Below, piece by piece: positions 42,883 to 51,833 of a stretch of DNA of 64,000 nt (positions within the stretch are counted from its first letter, which is position 1; each line of letters starts with the position of its first letter). The position numbers and the translations under genes were made by a program. The DNA is taken from NCBI GenBank assembly GCA_902798745.1, contig CADBXM010000003.1:54525-118524 (forward strand), given 5' to 3'. Origin of the DNA: an uncultured Eubacteriales bacterium. GTDB taxonomy: Bacteria > Bacillota > Clostridia > Peptostreptococcales > Anaerovoracaceae. A model generated the notes under the pieces. It saw nothing but the letters and a program-made list of their open reading frames with translations. It made no database searches and was not told the DNA's origin.

Positions 42883-45852
42883 TTATACGTAACATTTCAC
42901 TTTGCGCCCTGCGTTTTTCAGTGTGAAGATCTTTTTATATCGTTTCAGGTACTTTTTCTTAAGTTTCCTGTTTCCCGTATCGATCTTCAGCTTTTTTACC
43001 TTTGAAGACTTCAGTGAACCTTTGACTGATTTTTTAGTCAGTTTTCGCGACTTTATGATCAGCTTTGTGACTTTAGATTTTTTGAATGCTTTTGGTCTGA
43101 TGGTCCTTATGTTTTCACCAACAATGACGCTTACAGCTTTTGATTCCTTGAAAGCACCCGGAGCTATCTCGGTCACAGCATATTTCTTACCATTTATCTT
43201 TACGGTCTTCGGAACAGTGATTTTTTTTCCGGCTTTTTTTGCTTTGATAAAGGCAACTGTCCGATTCTTTACCGAAATCACCCGGACCAGCCCCTGTGAG
43301 ACTTTATAACTGGATCCTTTTTTGACAGCAGCAGACGGTTGATCCGCATGAGTACCGCTGTCGGCTGACTGTTCTACATTGCCGATGCGGGCACCCGTTC
43401 CTTTCGGAACCTTCGAGGTTAGTTCAAGGAAGCCATTCATGTTGATACTGCCGTCCGCATAACGTGTAATGCCTCCATTGATGGCTTTCTCTGTATCGAC
43501 CGAAACAAACCATGTATTATCAGCTGTAAGTCCGTTTGAATTAACTGACTTGCCGCCTTTGAAATAATGGTTGCCGGCGCTACTGTATTTGGCGCGATCC
43601 TGAGTACCTTTAGGAGTGATAATGTCATCTCTCACAGCTATATTTGAATACGACAGAATGCCTTCTGCTGAAAAATCGGTATTTATGCTCAACCCGCCAT
43701 ACAGCATCAGATTTCCCGCTTCATTGTTGAACATGGTGCAGTCCTTAAGCGAAACGTCCGGGCAGCTGTTGGAATTGATACCGATGCTCTTGTTAGCGAA
43801 CGCAATTGAGTTTATCAATGTGTGTCTTCCGGAAAAACTCTCTCCCCCAAGTTTAAAGCCATTGCCGTTTCCGGTAGAAATCTGGGTCCCATCATCGTTC
43901 AGAATGTATCCGTTTTTATATGCTACACAGTTTTTGATAACTACCTTCCCGATCTGTCCGAAATTTGACTTCACATACAGATCCCATCCGTCATCAGCGT
44001 TGTAATATGCAATGCATCCATCGAAGACATTGCCCTGTCCGCAGGTTACTTTTGCCGCAAATCCATCTGCGTCCTCATAACCGCTGTCTGCATTCAACAT
44101 CGAAGTGCAGTTGAGAATAGTATTATTTTCCGGCCAGTCTTCACGGCTGTCATATTTCTCGCTGTAAGTGCAGATCCAGATCCCGGTATCACCGTTTTTA
44201 TAAGCGTTGACAAGTTCAAGGGTATTATTGCTTCCGCATACTCTTATCCCGCCTTCCATATCTTTTGACCTGGTAACATCAAAACCCTTCAGATACCAGT
44301 GATCCGCGGCCACAACGAGTCCCGCGCTCTTCTTTTGAAAATCAAGGACCGGCCTTGTGCCATCCTCAGGATATGCCGCAAGTGTGACCGGAGCTTCCGC
44401 AGTTCCGTCATTTCCCCTCGGGATGACAAGTCTGCTGTCCATCAGATATGTGCCTCCACGGAGGTATATGGTCTGCCCAGGAGCGGCTTTTGATACAGCA
44501 GAATAAATATCTGCAGGATCTTCCTTGGTACCTTGCGACGTATCGCTTCCTTCAGGTGATACATATATCGCATCATCTTCATATGCCTCATATGTAACAG
44601 TGTGAGTGAGAACCGCCGGTTCGTAAGATGACAGTTCCTCATGTTCGGAAGGTTTATAATTTTCATCCGGAGTCATAGTGACCACAATGTCATTTCTCAC
44701 CGCAGTGAGTTCAACCGGGGCACTTGCTTTTTTCCCTGCAGTTACAGTGCCGTTATACACTGCTGCTCCGTTATTAGTGACTTCCAGCATCCCATCTGCG
44801 TTGCCGAGAAATACCAGCTTATATGCGGAACTGTTTGCTGTGGTTGAGGACATGATCCGATACAGAGGATCGACCTTGATCACCGGCTGTTCTTCTGCAG
44901 GCGGATCTGACCCGGAATCGGAAGTTGTGAAAGATATGTTGGTAAAACTGATATCCGCATCTTTTGATGTGAAAAAACCAACATAGACATGATCCGGATC
45001 AAGGACACTGAGTGAATCCGGGTCATAGTATTTTTTAACAGTCTCGACTCCATTTTCATCTGTATAACTCAAAAAGTATCCTGTGTTGTTCTTTTCTATG
45101 CATAGGTCAAATGCAGTTTTTGGTCTATCGATCGTTCCGGGCGGTGCCTGCGCGTTGGTGTAATTGCCAACTATGTTGTATGGACCCTCGCCTGATGCAG
45201 CACAGGAAAGGTCAAGTGGCGTGATGCTTCTGGAATATTTACTCATATCTTTCAATGAGTAATCCTCACCGATAGCATCCGGGGTAACACCCTTCTTTTC
45301 CTGAGCGCCCACACCGAGTCTCATAATTATCTCATCCCCCGAATTGGAGACTTTTTCTCCGTCCCACATATAAGGGACTCTTGTTATGCAGGCCATGTAT
45401 GAATTGTTCCAAAGCGGATGTTTATCGCCATTTTCGCCGACACGGTCAGCTGCCATAAGACCAAAGCCTTCCTGGCCGTTGGTATAACACCAGCTGTTGA
45501 CATTTACTCTGGCTTTGAGAATAAAGTTTTCGCTTTCGGGATCTATAGTTGTGTAATAGAAAGCCAGGCCATCTGTTGCCCAGGGCACCATCTTTCCTGA
45601 CGAATTATTCGAGAACACGCGAACGCCACCGTTATCAGGGTCAATTTCATACCCGCTGTTTGACGATGATGTATTGACTCCGAATGCCGAGAATTCCCAA
45701 CTTGCATTACCCTTATGATCATCGGAGGATCTGCTGCCTGCGGAAACATCTTCGCCCTCAGCAAAAGACAACGGTGCTGCCATAATGAACACCATTATCA
45801 AAGATAGAAGTGCTGCTATCGATCTGAACGTTTTCGCTTTGTTCCTGTTCAT
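42883..45852 (-). CDS. Secreted right-handed beta-helix protein, PL9 pectate-lyase-like, with C-terminal LRR-type domain
   Basis: 989 residues. A signal peptide ends near PLSFA (31). Residues ~45-310 form a beta-sandwich-like N-terminal region and ~325-420 a beta-rich linker. IYVSPEGSDTSQGTKEDP near 427-444 and GQTIYLRGGTYLMDSRLVIP near 455-475 open a PL9-type parallel beta-helix that runs to about 800 (DGWDLYVKSN and NGNGFKLGG blocks). The end (870-989) resembles LRR_5/BspA repeats (ITVPKTVKINGKKYAVTEIA, AFKESKAVSVIVG) followed by a very Lys-rich tail that may bind wall polymers. Pectin cleavage is likely but the catalytic lysine was not checked. Confidence 0.8.
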   Translation of the reverse strand: MNRNKAKTFRSIAALLSLIMVFIMAAPLSFAEGEDVSAGSRSSDDHKGNASWEFSAFGVNTSSSNSGYEIDPDNGGVRVFSNNSSGKMVPWATDGLAFYYTTIDPESENFILKARVNVNSWCYTNGQEGFGLMAADRVGENGDKHPLWNNSYMACITRVPYMWDGEKVSNSGDEIIMRLGVGAQEKKGVTPDAIGEDYSLKDMSKYSRSITPLDLSCAASGEGPYNIVGNYTNAQAPPGTIDRPKTAFDLCIEKNNTGYFLSYTDENGVETVKKYYDPDSLSVLDPDHVYVGFFTSKDADISFTNISFTTSDSGSDPPAEEQPVIKVDPLYRIMSSTTANSSAYKLVFLGNADGMLEVTNNGAAVYNGTVTAGKKASAPVELTAVRNDIVVTMTPDENYKPSEHEELSSYEPAVLTHTVTYEAYEDDAIYVSPEGSDTSQGTKEDPADIYSAVSKAAPGQTIYLRGGTYLMDSRLVIPRGNDGTAEAPVTLAAYPEDGTRPVLDFQKKSAGLVVAADHWYLKGFDVTRSKDMEGGIRVCGSNNTLELVNAYKNGDTGIWICTYSEKYDSREDWPENNTILNCTSMLNADSGYEDADGFAAKVTCGQGNVFDGCIAYYNADDGWDLYVKSNFGQIGKVVIKNCVAYKNGYILNDDGTQISTGNGNGFKLGGESFSGRHTLINSIAFANKSIGINSNSCPDVSLKDCTMFNNEAGNLMLYGGLSINTDFSAEGILSYSNIAVRDDIITPKGTQDRAKYSSAGNHYFKGGKSVNSNGLTADNTWFVSVDTEKAINGGITRYADGSINMNGFLELTSKVPKGTGARIGNVEQSADSGTHADQPSAAVKKGSSYKVSQGLVRVISVKNRTVAFIKAKKAGKKITVPKTVKINGKKYAVTEIAPGAFKESKAVSVIVGENIRTIRPKAFKKSKVTKLIIKSRKLTKKSVKGSLKSSKVKKLKIDTGNRKLKKKYLKRYKKIFTLKNAGRKVKCYV

Positions 45853-46242
45853 AACGCTATATGCAGGTCTGTATAAAACGCTGTAAACCCTGCACCTTAA
45901 TGTCTTCTATAATAATACTATTTTATTCAACATCAACCAACTTCATCTCTATGTTTTAGTACATGTTTAGTAGATTAGCATATTAGCAATTTATATAATA
46001 ATCAGTCCAGAAAAGGTAAGCGGTAAACCATCCGTACCTGTATGAGATCCGGCCCAAAGTGTAGCATTGTCTAAAGAAGTGTAACGCCTTTTTTAGACTG
46101 TTTTTCATCATGGAGGGAAAATGCAGGAATTGACGAGACAGATGCGGCTGCATTAATATGGCCGGCGATCGACTTTCTTAAGCTACTGCACACCGCCAAT
46201 AGATTGGAGGTAAAGGTGAGACCAAAGAAAGGAGATGGCAGT

Positions 46243-46317
46243 ATGAGGATCACAATCACCTTGAAACAAGGGGTATTGAGGATTACGATTACTGTAAAAA
46301 AATCGCCCCAGCCATAA
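46243..46317 (+). CDS. Candidate 24-residue peptide MRITITLKQGVLRITITVKK...
   Basis: An ATG behind AAAGAAAGGAGATGGCAGT (strong SD, good spacing) opens a 24-codon frame, MRITITLKQGVLRITITVKK then SPQP. The peptide is two alternating beta-like Thr/Ile blocks, positively charged. The same frame is open for about 60 codons upstream without a good start, so this could also be the end of a decayed gene. The rest of 45853-46438 holds AT-rich promoter-like sequence and no other gene I can support. Confidence 0.35.
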   Translation: MRITITLKQGVLRITITVKKSPQP

Positions 46318-46438
46318 GCTAAGGCGAAAAACCACAAAGGTCGATCGCTGATGCGACGCCTCCTGATTTCATCATACATACCGAGGGATCGGAATCAAGA
46401 CTTTTGTTGGAAGGAAGCATTGGGATTGCCTTTGCATT

Positions 46439-46648
46439 TCAATCGTTTCTCAAAACAAGCCTCGCAAAATCCTCGAAGCTCCACCCGCCTCCTTTATAGT
46501 CAGGATCCACTTTCTTAAAAAAACAGGTCGGAATCTCGTTATCCTTCAGGTTGTCTGCAATGCAGGGCGTGCATCCTTTATCGTGATTTGTTGGATGTAA
46601 CGGACAGGTCAGGTCTGTGCATGTGCAGAATTTGACTTGATTACTCAT
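46439..46648 (-). CDS. Small cysteine-rich protein, DUF6485-like
   Basis: 69 residues. FCTCTDLTCPLHPTNHDKGCTPCIADN (start to ~34) gives six cysteines and two histidines, probably a metal site; the C-terminus has GGWSFEDFARLVL. It matches small clostridial proteins of unknown function grouped as DUF6485. A further cysteine lies in TCFFKK near 42. It has its own extended -10 promoter. Function unknown. Confidence 0.72.
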   Translation of the reverse strand: MSNQVKFCTCTDLTCPLHPTNHDKGCTPCIADNLKDNEIPTCFFKKVDPDYKGGGWSFEDFARLVLRND

Positions 46649-46710
46649 GACGGTGATCCTTTCTTAGTGAGCAAGGCAAAGGCCAGCAGGTTTAAAGAAA
46701 TACTTGGTTT

Positions 46711-46716
46711 ATTATA
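46711..46716 (-). promoter_or_regulatory. Extended -10 promoter of the DUF6485-like gene
   Basis: Minus-strand ATGGTATAAT (TATAAT 46711-46716, TG one base upstream), about 60 bases before the start codon. Confidence 0.55.
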
Positions 46717-46800
46717 CCATAGCGAAAAAGGTCGATCCCGGCTCTGGCTGTGCTCGGCTATCTCATTAATACTTTTGGGTCAAATTCGGATCGCTGTCGC

Positions 46801-46841
46801 AAAAAAGAGACACATTGCCACTCATAGCAATGTGTCCTTTT
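46801..46841. terminator. Bidirectional terminator after the transglutaminase-like gene
   Basis: GACACATTGC (46809-46818), eight-base loop, GCAATGTGTC (46827-46836), a perfect ten-pair stem with A run before and T run after. Confidence 0.9.
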
Positions 46842-46895
46842 TCTGTTCTGTGCTAATCTTTTGTTGCGACAAAGCAGCTCAGAAAGAGAAAATGG

Positions 46896-47795
46896 CTATT
46901 TTTTAAATGGGTGTGCTTTAGCCCATTTACCTTTTTTAAAATATGGGTTTAGCTTGTGATCTTTGCTCATTTTCTTCTTCCCAACGAGTAAGTACTTGTT
47001 TTTATACTTTCCCCCTTCATCATTGAACGTGACATCAACATGACACCATTTCTTTCCTACTTTTACAACATTCCATGCGTGATATCCATTCTTTGTCTGA
47101 CCTGTTACTATATCTGCCTTGAGGCCTGCCTCCTTTGCAATGATTGCGAATGCCGCAGAGTAACCCTCGCAGGTTGCTGTCTTATGCATTAGCGCAGAAT
47201 ATGCCGTTCCAGATTCGTAATTATCATCTCTCCATCTAACATTCTTTATCAGATAATCATTGATGTATTTGACTTTTTTTACAGTTCCTTTTTTCTTCTT
47301 TGCTTTTTTAGCTACACTACGAACTTTATTGTAGAACTTTTTGTCATTTTTCTTGCCATGAACATATGAAAACTCAACGGTGTATTTATACCAAGTATCC
47401 TTTACACTCTCTCCTGCAGAATCCGTTGCCTGATTCACTGATTGATATTTTTCCATATTAATGTCTTCAAAAAATGTTTTAGTGCCGAACAGCATAAAGG
47501 AGTAGTCCTCCAAAACATATAAATAAGACATTGGATCTGATGAAGGCCTCTTCTCAAACAAATTATCTTTTTCACTATAAAAAACAATTTTCTTCTTGTG
47601 ATCCCGAATTGCTTTATCCATGTATTTCCCGAGTGACTTATATGAATTAAACCACTTGACTCCGGTTGGTCTCTTATCCTGCGTAGTCACCGCATCAACC
47701 GGCAGGGTAGCCACGGCAGTCATACAGATCGCCAGCAACAGTGAAATCAATATCGAAGAAAGCGCCTTATCTCTTTCTTTCTTCCTGATCACCAT
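46896..47795 (-). CDS. Secreted transglutaminase-like protein
   Basis: 299 residues. Signal peptide with hydrophobic stretch 11-33. The C-terminal half is a transglutaminase/protease-like core with the triad Cys209 (TCEGYSAAF), His239 (NGYHAWN) and Asp254 (HVDVTFND). The middle is lysine-rich (KKAKKKKGTVKKVK near 163-176). Start at MVIRKKERDK behind AAAAGGAGTATTT; a longer reading adds 12 residues without SD. Such exported proteins often act as wall-associated peptidases or amidases; whether it crosslinks or hydrolyses is unknown. Confidence 0.83.
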   Translation of the reverse strand: MVIRKKERDKALSSILISLLLAICMTAVATLPVDAVTTQDKRPTGVKWFNSYKSLGKYMDKAIRDHKKKIVFYSEKDNLFEKRPSSDPMSYLYVLEDYSFMLFGTKTFFEDINMEKYQSVNQATDSAGESVKDTWYKYTVEFSYVHGKKNDKKFYNKVRSVAKKAKKKKGTVKKVKYINDYLIKNVRWRDDNYESGTAYSALMHKTATCEGYSAAFAIIAKEAGLKADIVTGQTKNGYHAWNVVKVGKKWCHVDVTFNDEGGKYKNKYLLVGKKKMSKDHKLNPYFKKGKWAKAHPFKK

Positions 47796-48060
47796 AAATA
47801 CTCCTTTTATGCTACTATTCGAATTCGACAATGCGTTTTCAAACTTAACTCTATTGGTTTAAGTTTTCAGTGATAATCAGGGGATTTTTCTATCATATCC
47901 ACCGATTCTACCATTTTTGCAAATCTTGTAGTATCAAAATAGTATCACGATGCTACTGGCTATCACGTGGCTATTATATCATCCGGCACTGTCTAGTTCA
48001 AGAACTTCTGATCTGTCCTTCGCTCTCGCTTGGGTGTTTAAATTAGTACGTGAAAATTTA

Positions 48061-48567
48061 CTATCCAATCGGCTTCCCATTTGCATCCAGAAAAATGAAT
48101 TCTGAAGGAATTGTTTCCCAATAGAAAAAGCATGGATACGATTCTACCGGAACTACAGTCTGTGTACCATCATTGTCATAGATTTCAACGCCAGTACACT
48201 CAGCATTGTTAATCAGGAAAGCCTTTCCCTGCTTCCAGTTCAAGAAGGCGATATCCTCGCCGGACATTGCAGGTTTGTAAGTATGAATGAACTGATATTT
48301 ATCATCATTCTTCTTGACTTGTTTGAATTCAATTGGAGCGTAATAATGAGCCTGATATTCATCTCCTGTGATGAACCAAATAAGGCATGTACCATCTTCC
48401 ATATCAATGGAGCCAGCAATCTTTATTTCTGTTGTATCTGCTTCAGAGATTGGAATCTCTTTTCTGGCTTTTTCCACAAGACCATCATACCCAGTATATG
48501 TTTTACTGCATCCTGATAATCCAAGACACATCACCAAAGCAAGCAATAAGCTGACTATTTTTCTCAT
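48061..48567 (-). CDS. Small lipoprotein of unknown function
   Basis: 168 residues. Signal peptide with lipobox GLSGC (Cys20). The mature part is short, beta-rich and polar, with CLIWFITGDEYQAHYYAP near 60-77 and ESYPCFFYWETIPSEFIFLD near the end. I do not recognise a family. Starts 13 bases after the membrane HTH gene and is almost certainly co-transcribed with it, so it may be a surface partner of that regulator. Confidence 0.65.
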   Translation of the reverse strand: MRKIVSLLLALVMCLGLSGCSKTYTGYDGLVEKARKEIPISEADTTEIKIAGSIDMEDGTCLIWFITGDEYQAHYYAPIEFKQVKKNDDKYQFIHTYKPAMSGEDIAFLNWKQGKAFLINNAECTGVEIYDNDGTQTVVPVESYPCFFYWETIPSEFIFLDANGKPIG

Positions 48568-48580
48568 AAATATCTCCGTA

Positions 48581-48928
48581 TTATTTCGTTTCCTTCAGCA
48601 TATCCTCAGCTTCTACTCCGAAGAGCTTTGCAAGTGCCATCAAGTTAGTCGTACTTGGATCGGAGGCTCCGCTTTCCCATTTTGAAACAGCCTGACGGCT
48701 AACGCCTAATGTTTCGGCGACAAACTCCTGTGTCATCTTGCATTCAACTCTGTGCTGCTTCAAAACCTCGCCCAGGCTCTTGGCATTTGCAACTTTTTCT
48801 TTACGTACCGGTTCTGACTTTACATACTTTCGTAATGCTTTGATGATCAGATAAAACAGATAGATTACTACGATGAGAATAATTAGGAACACAATTGTAT
48901 TCGAATACTGCCTTAGACCAAATTTCAT
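48581..48928 (-). CDS. Membrane-anchored XRE-type HTH protein
   Basis: 115 residues. A hydrophobic span at about 11-31 is followed by a basic stretch and an XRE helix-turn-helix at about 50-108 (LGEVLKQHRVECKMTQEFVA and LGVSRQAVSKWESG). Most XRE regulators carry the HTH first and membrane spans after; here the order is reversed, with the HTH facing the cytoplasm if the N-terminus is outside. Likely a regulator of its own small operon with the lipoprotein gene. Both genes are on the minus strand. Confidence 0.72.
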   Translation of the reverse strand: MKFGLRQYSNTIVFLIILIVVIYLFYLIIKALRKYVKSEPVRKEKVANAKSLGEVLKQHRVECKMTQEFVAETLGVSRQAVSKWESGASDPSTTNLMALAKLFGVEAEDMLKETK

Positions 48929-49082
48929 TTTTCAGGTCTCCTTTCTTTTGATGTCCCTATAATAACGATTTTACCATAGTTGCTCCACCAACTATTGCGC
49001 AACTTTATGGTTGCAGAGCATTTGGGGCCACCAAATTATACTTTCAGACACCTTTCTGAATTCATATTTCTTCCCCTATAGT

Positions 49083-49931
49083 TTATGAATTCTTAATCTC
49101 CCAATAACCATTTGTATCTGAACCAATTCGCCTGATAAGCCCTTTCTCTTTCAGGCTTTTTACTCTTGCAGAAATTGTTTTCCTGCTGACAGATAGTTTT
49201 TCTGCCATATCTGCATAAGTGTATCCAGGATCCACTTGAAGGAGCACGAGAACCTCATTTTCTTTCTCAGTCACCCTCTCAGTCACCCTCTCAGTCACCC
49301 TCTCAGTCACCCTCTCAGTCACCTTCCCCGGTGCATGCACTACTCTGTCCTCCGGGGCAGTGAACTTAATCATAATGTCCCCTGGGTTCACCGTAAACTC
49401 AGGAATAGGCAGATCATCTTTCTTACATGCCTCACAGATTTTTTCAATTCCACGGCCCCAGCTCTCAATAAAGCCCGCCAGATAGAAAACATAGGCTATA
49501 TTGGGATTATAAGGTTTTGATGCATGTTTTCTCATCAGACTTTCAACAGTCCAGCTCTCCGGCAGGCAGCCGCAATTCGCAATGTATAAACGGTCCTCAT
49601 AAACGCTGATCTGAATCGGAACGCCGTAATTATACTGTGTATGACAGAGTGCGTTTAAAAGGCTCTCTCTTAGTGCTGCTTCAGGAACGAAATATCGTTC
49701 CTTCCTCTGCATTCCCACATAAGTGATCTTTGCCCTCATGTATTTCAGATAAATCAGTTCTACTATTTTATCTGCCAGCTCAAGAAGGGAACCCCTGATC
49801 TCATCCTGATAAAGGAGTTCTGAATCTGATTCGAAATATCCGATCTTAACAAAAGCCCCAAGCTGCCATTTCTCCGGATCTTTCGAAAAAAGCATCATTG
49901 CTGCATTAGTAAGGTAATCACCTGATTTCAA
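49083..49931 (-). pseudogene. AlbA_2/RecG-like transcriptional regulator lacking its N-terminus
   Basis: 282 residues if read from a TTG at 49929-49931. The sequence matches the C-terminal two-thirds of AlbA_2/HATPase_c_4 regulators: LTNAAMMLFSKDP, ALRESLLNALCHTQY near 87, the tandem VTER linker near 205-225, and a winged-helix end (YADMAEKLSVSRKTISARVKSLKEKGLIRR). The normal AlbA_2 DNA-binding domain (~150 residues) is missing. In frame upstream, [15 protein letters not shown] continues the family sequence to a junction with the guaA fragment near 49955, which shows the truncation is a deletion scar rather than a short natural gene. Confidence 0.75.
49269..49325. repeat. 12-bp tandem repeat encoding VTER units
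   Basis: AGTCACCCTCTC is repeated four times from 49269, with a fifth partial copy to 49325. On the minus strand it encodes VTER repeated four times and VTEK, in the linker before the winged helix. Copy-number change would keep the reading frame. Confidence 0.9.
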
Positions 49932-49941
49932 ATGCAGTTTT

Positions 49942-50340
49942 TCAAGAAGTACCTCTTTGCTCGAACTCTACAACCCCGGGCGGTTTGCTCGTAAATTCGT
50001 AGAAGACCCTGTTTACATGATCGACCTCGTTAACGATCCTTGTCATCACTCTCTGAAGTACATCCCAAGGTATCTCTGCGGCCGTCGCAGTCATGAAATC
50101 TGATGTGATGACTGCTCTTAAGGCTATGGCGTAGTCATATGTCCTGAAATCGCCCATGACGCCTACAGTCTGCATATTTGTAAGCGCCGCATAATACTGG
50201 CTTATATCACCTGAAAGCCCGGCCTTGCCTATCTCTTCTCTGTATATGGCATCAGCGTCCTGGACTATCTTTACCTTTTCCGCTGTGACTTCTCCGATGA
50301 TCTTGCGCTTTCTCTCGGTCTCAGTAGCTTCTACTCTATA
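49942..50340 (-). pseudogene. guaA: GMP synthase C-terminal fragment
   Basis: About 115 residues match the C-terminal dimerisation domain of GMP synthase: [78 protein letters not shown] and VEFE, the usual last residues, then five foreign codons (QRGTS) and a stop. The amidotransferase and ATP domains (about 400 residues) are missing. The frame runs upstream into purF in another frame, so the left limit (~50310-50340) is approximate. It cannot make GMP; a functional guaA must be elsewhere if the cell makes guanine nucleotides. Confidence 0.88.
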
Positions 50341-51823
50341 GAGAAAGTTTTGCCAGATTTCTTGGCATATCAGAAGAGGTATCGGTGGCTCTGTCTGCAT
50401 CCTGCCTTTCTGAGAGTTTCTGCTCAAAGCGATTCTTTCCGCTATCCTTTGGTATTTCCGTAGGATATGATCCATCAAAGCAGGCGCTGCAATAGCCTTC
50501 ATTTCCCGCAAGTTCACCAAGGCTACCTACAGGAAGGAATCCCAGCGAATCCGCCCCTATCATCTCGGCGATCTCAGGTATGGAGTGCTGACACGCAATT
50601 AGATGCTCTTCCGAGTCGATGTCTGTTCCGTAATAGCATGGGTGGAGAAACGGCGGAGCTGAGATCCTCATATGCACCTCCCATGCCCCGGCATTCCGAA
50701 GCAGCGAGATGATATGCCTGCTTGTAGTTCCCCTCACAATCGAATCATCGATCATTACTATACGCTTGCCTGCCACTACCTCTTCTACAGCGGCCAGCTT
50801 GATATTGACCTGGTCTTTTCTGGAATCCGGTGCAATAAATGTCCTTCCGATGTATTTGTTCTTGATCAGTCCTATCTCATATGGGATCCCTGATGACTGG
50901 CTGTATCCGAGAGCGGCATCAAGGCCTGAATCCGGGACTCCGATCACAAGATCTGCCGAGACTGGATGGGTCTTTGCAAGTATTTCTCCCGCCTTGATTC
51001 TTGCCGCATGGACAGACCTTCCCTCTATCACCGAATCAGGGCGAGCGAAGTAGATGTATTCAAAAATGCAGAGTTTTTTCTCCGCTTTTTCGCAGTGCTC
51101 CCTGCGGGATACGACACCATTCTTGCTGAAAATAAGGATCTCGCCCGGCTCTATATCCCTGACAAGCTTCGCTCCTACTGCATGAAGTGCGCAGCTTTCA
51201 GAGGCAACTACATAAACTCCGTCTTCTGTTACGCCATAGCACAGAGGGCGGAAGCCATGCGGGTCCCTGGCGCAGATAAGCTTTTGTGGGGACATGAGGA
51301 TCAGAGAGTATGCTCCTTCCAACGTATCCATTGCACGGCTCAGTGCTTCCTCGATAGAAGGAGCTGTAAGCCTTTCCTTTGTAACTATATACGCGATAGT
51401 TTCCGTATCGCTAGATGTATGGAAAATGGCCCCTGTCAGCTCAAGCGTGGAGCGAAGCTCGGCAGCGTTCGAAAGATTGCCGTTATGCGCAATGGCCATC
51501 CGGCCCTTCTGGTGATTGACCACTATCGGCTGGCAGTTGGAACGTGTGTTTTTCCCTGTCGTTCCATACCTTGTATGTGCGACTGCCATGGTCCCATCCG
51601 GAAATGAGGCCAAGGTGTCCTTTGAGAATACTTCGTTGACAAGCCCCTGATCTATATGTGATGTAAACAGGCCATCGTCACAGACAACTATACCGCAACT
51701 CTCCTGACCTCTATGCTGCAGAGCATACAAGCCGTAATAACATATGTTTGCCGCATCTGCAGGCTCAGGAGCCATTACACCGAAAACTCCGCATTCTTCA
51801 TGAAGTCCATTTGTCATACGCAT
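50336..51823 (-). CDS. purF: Amidophosphoribosyltransferase
   Basis: 495 residues. [15 protein letters not shown] begins the protein: a short propeptide then the N-terminal nucleophile Cys10 of the class II glutaminase domain; [11 protein letters not shown] and HNGNLSNA follow. The phosphoribosyltransferase part has [16 protein letters not shown] and the PRPP loop [17 protein letters not shown]. First step of purine synthesis. The ATG at 51821-51823 has AAGGGGATAGAT ahead, overlapping the carB stop. The last ~20 residues (after FEQKLSE) probably derive from the deletion junction with guaA rather than the original end. Confidence 0.93.
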   Translation of the reverse strand: MRMTNGLHEECGVFGVMAPEPADAANICYYGLYALQHRGQESCGIVVCDDGLFTSHIDQGLVNEVFSKDTLASFPDGTMAVAHTRYGTTGKNTRSNCQPIVVNHQKGRMAIAHNGNLSNAAELRSTLELTGAIFHTSSDTETIAYIVTKERLTAPSIEEALSRAMDTLEGAYSLILMSPQKLICARDPHGFRPLCYGVTEDGVYVVASESCALHAVGAKLVRDIEPGEILIFSKNGVVSRREHCEKAEKKLCIFEYIYFARPDSVIEGRSVHAARIKAGEILAKTHPVSADLVIGVPDSGLDAALGYSQSSGIPYEIGLIKNKYIGRTFIAPDSRKDQVNIKLAAVEEVVAGKRIVMIDDSIVRGTTSRHIISLLRNAGAWEVHMRISAPPFLHPCYYGTDIDSEEHLIACQHSIPEIAEMIGADSLGFLPVGSLGELAGNEGYCSACFDGSYPTEIPKDSGKNRFEQKLSERQDADRATDTSSDMPRNLAKLSL

Positions 51824-51833
51824 ATCTATCCCC

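Noticed and set aside
46071-46379. 102-residue minus-strand frame in the gap after the pectate-lyase-like gene
   Set aside because: No SD or recognisable motif; it lies antisense to the better-supported small plus-strand peptide.
46637-46906. 89-residue plus-strand frame spanning the terminator hairpin
   Set aside because: It reads through a perfect terminator and the promoter of the opposite-strand DUF6485-like gene and has no SD.
50336-50520. A 192-residue gene starting at 50520 that includes the guaA-like part
   Set aside because: The first ~60 codons are purF sequence in another frame; only the last ~115 have homology, so it is a remnant.
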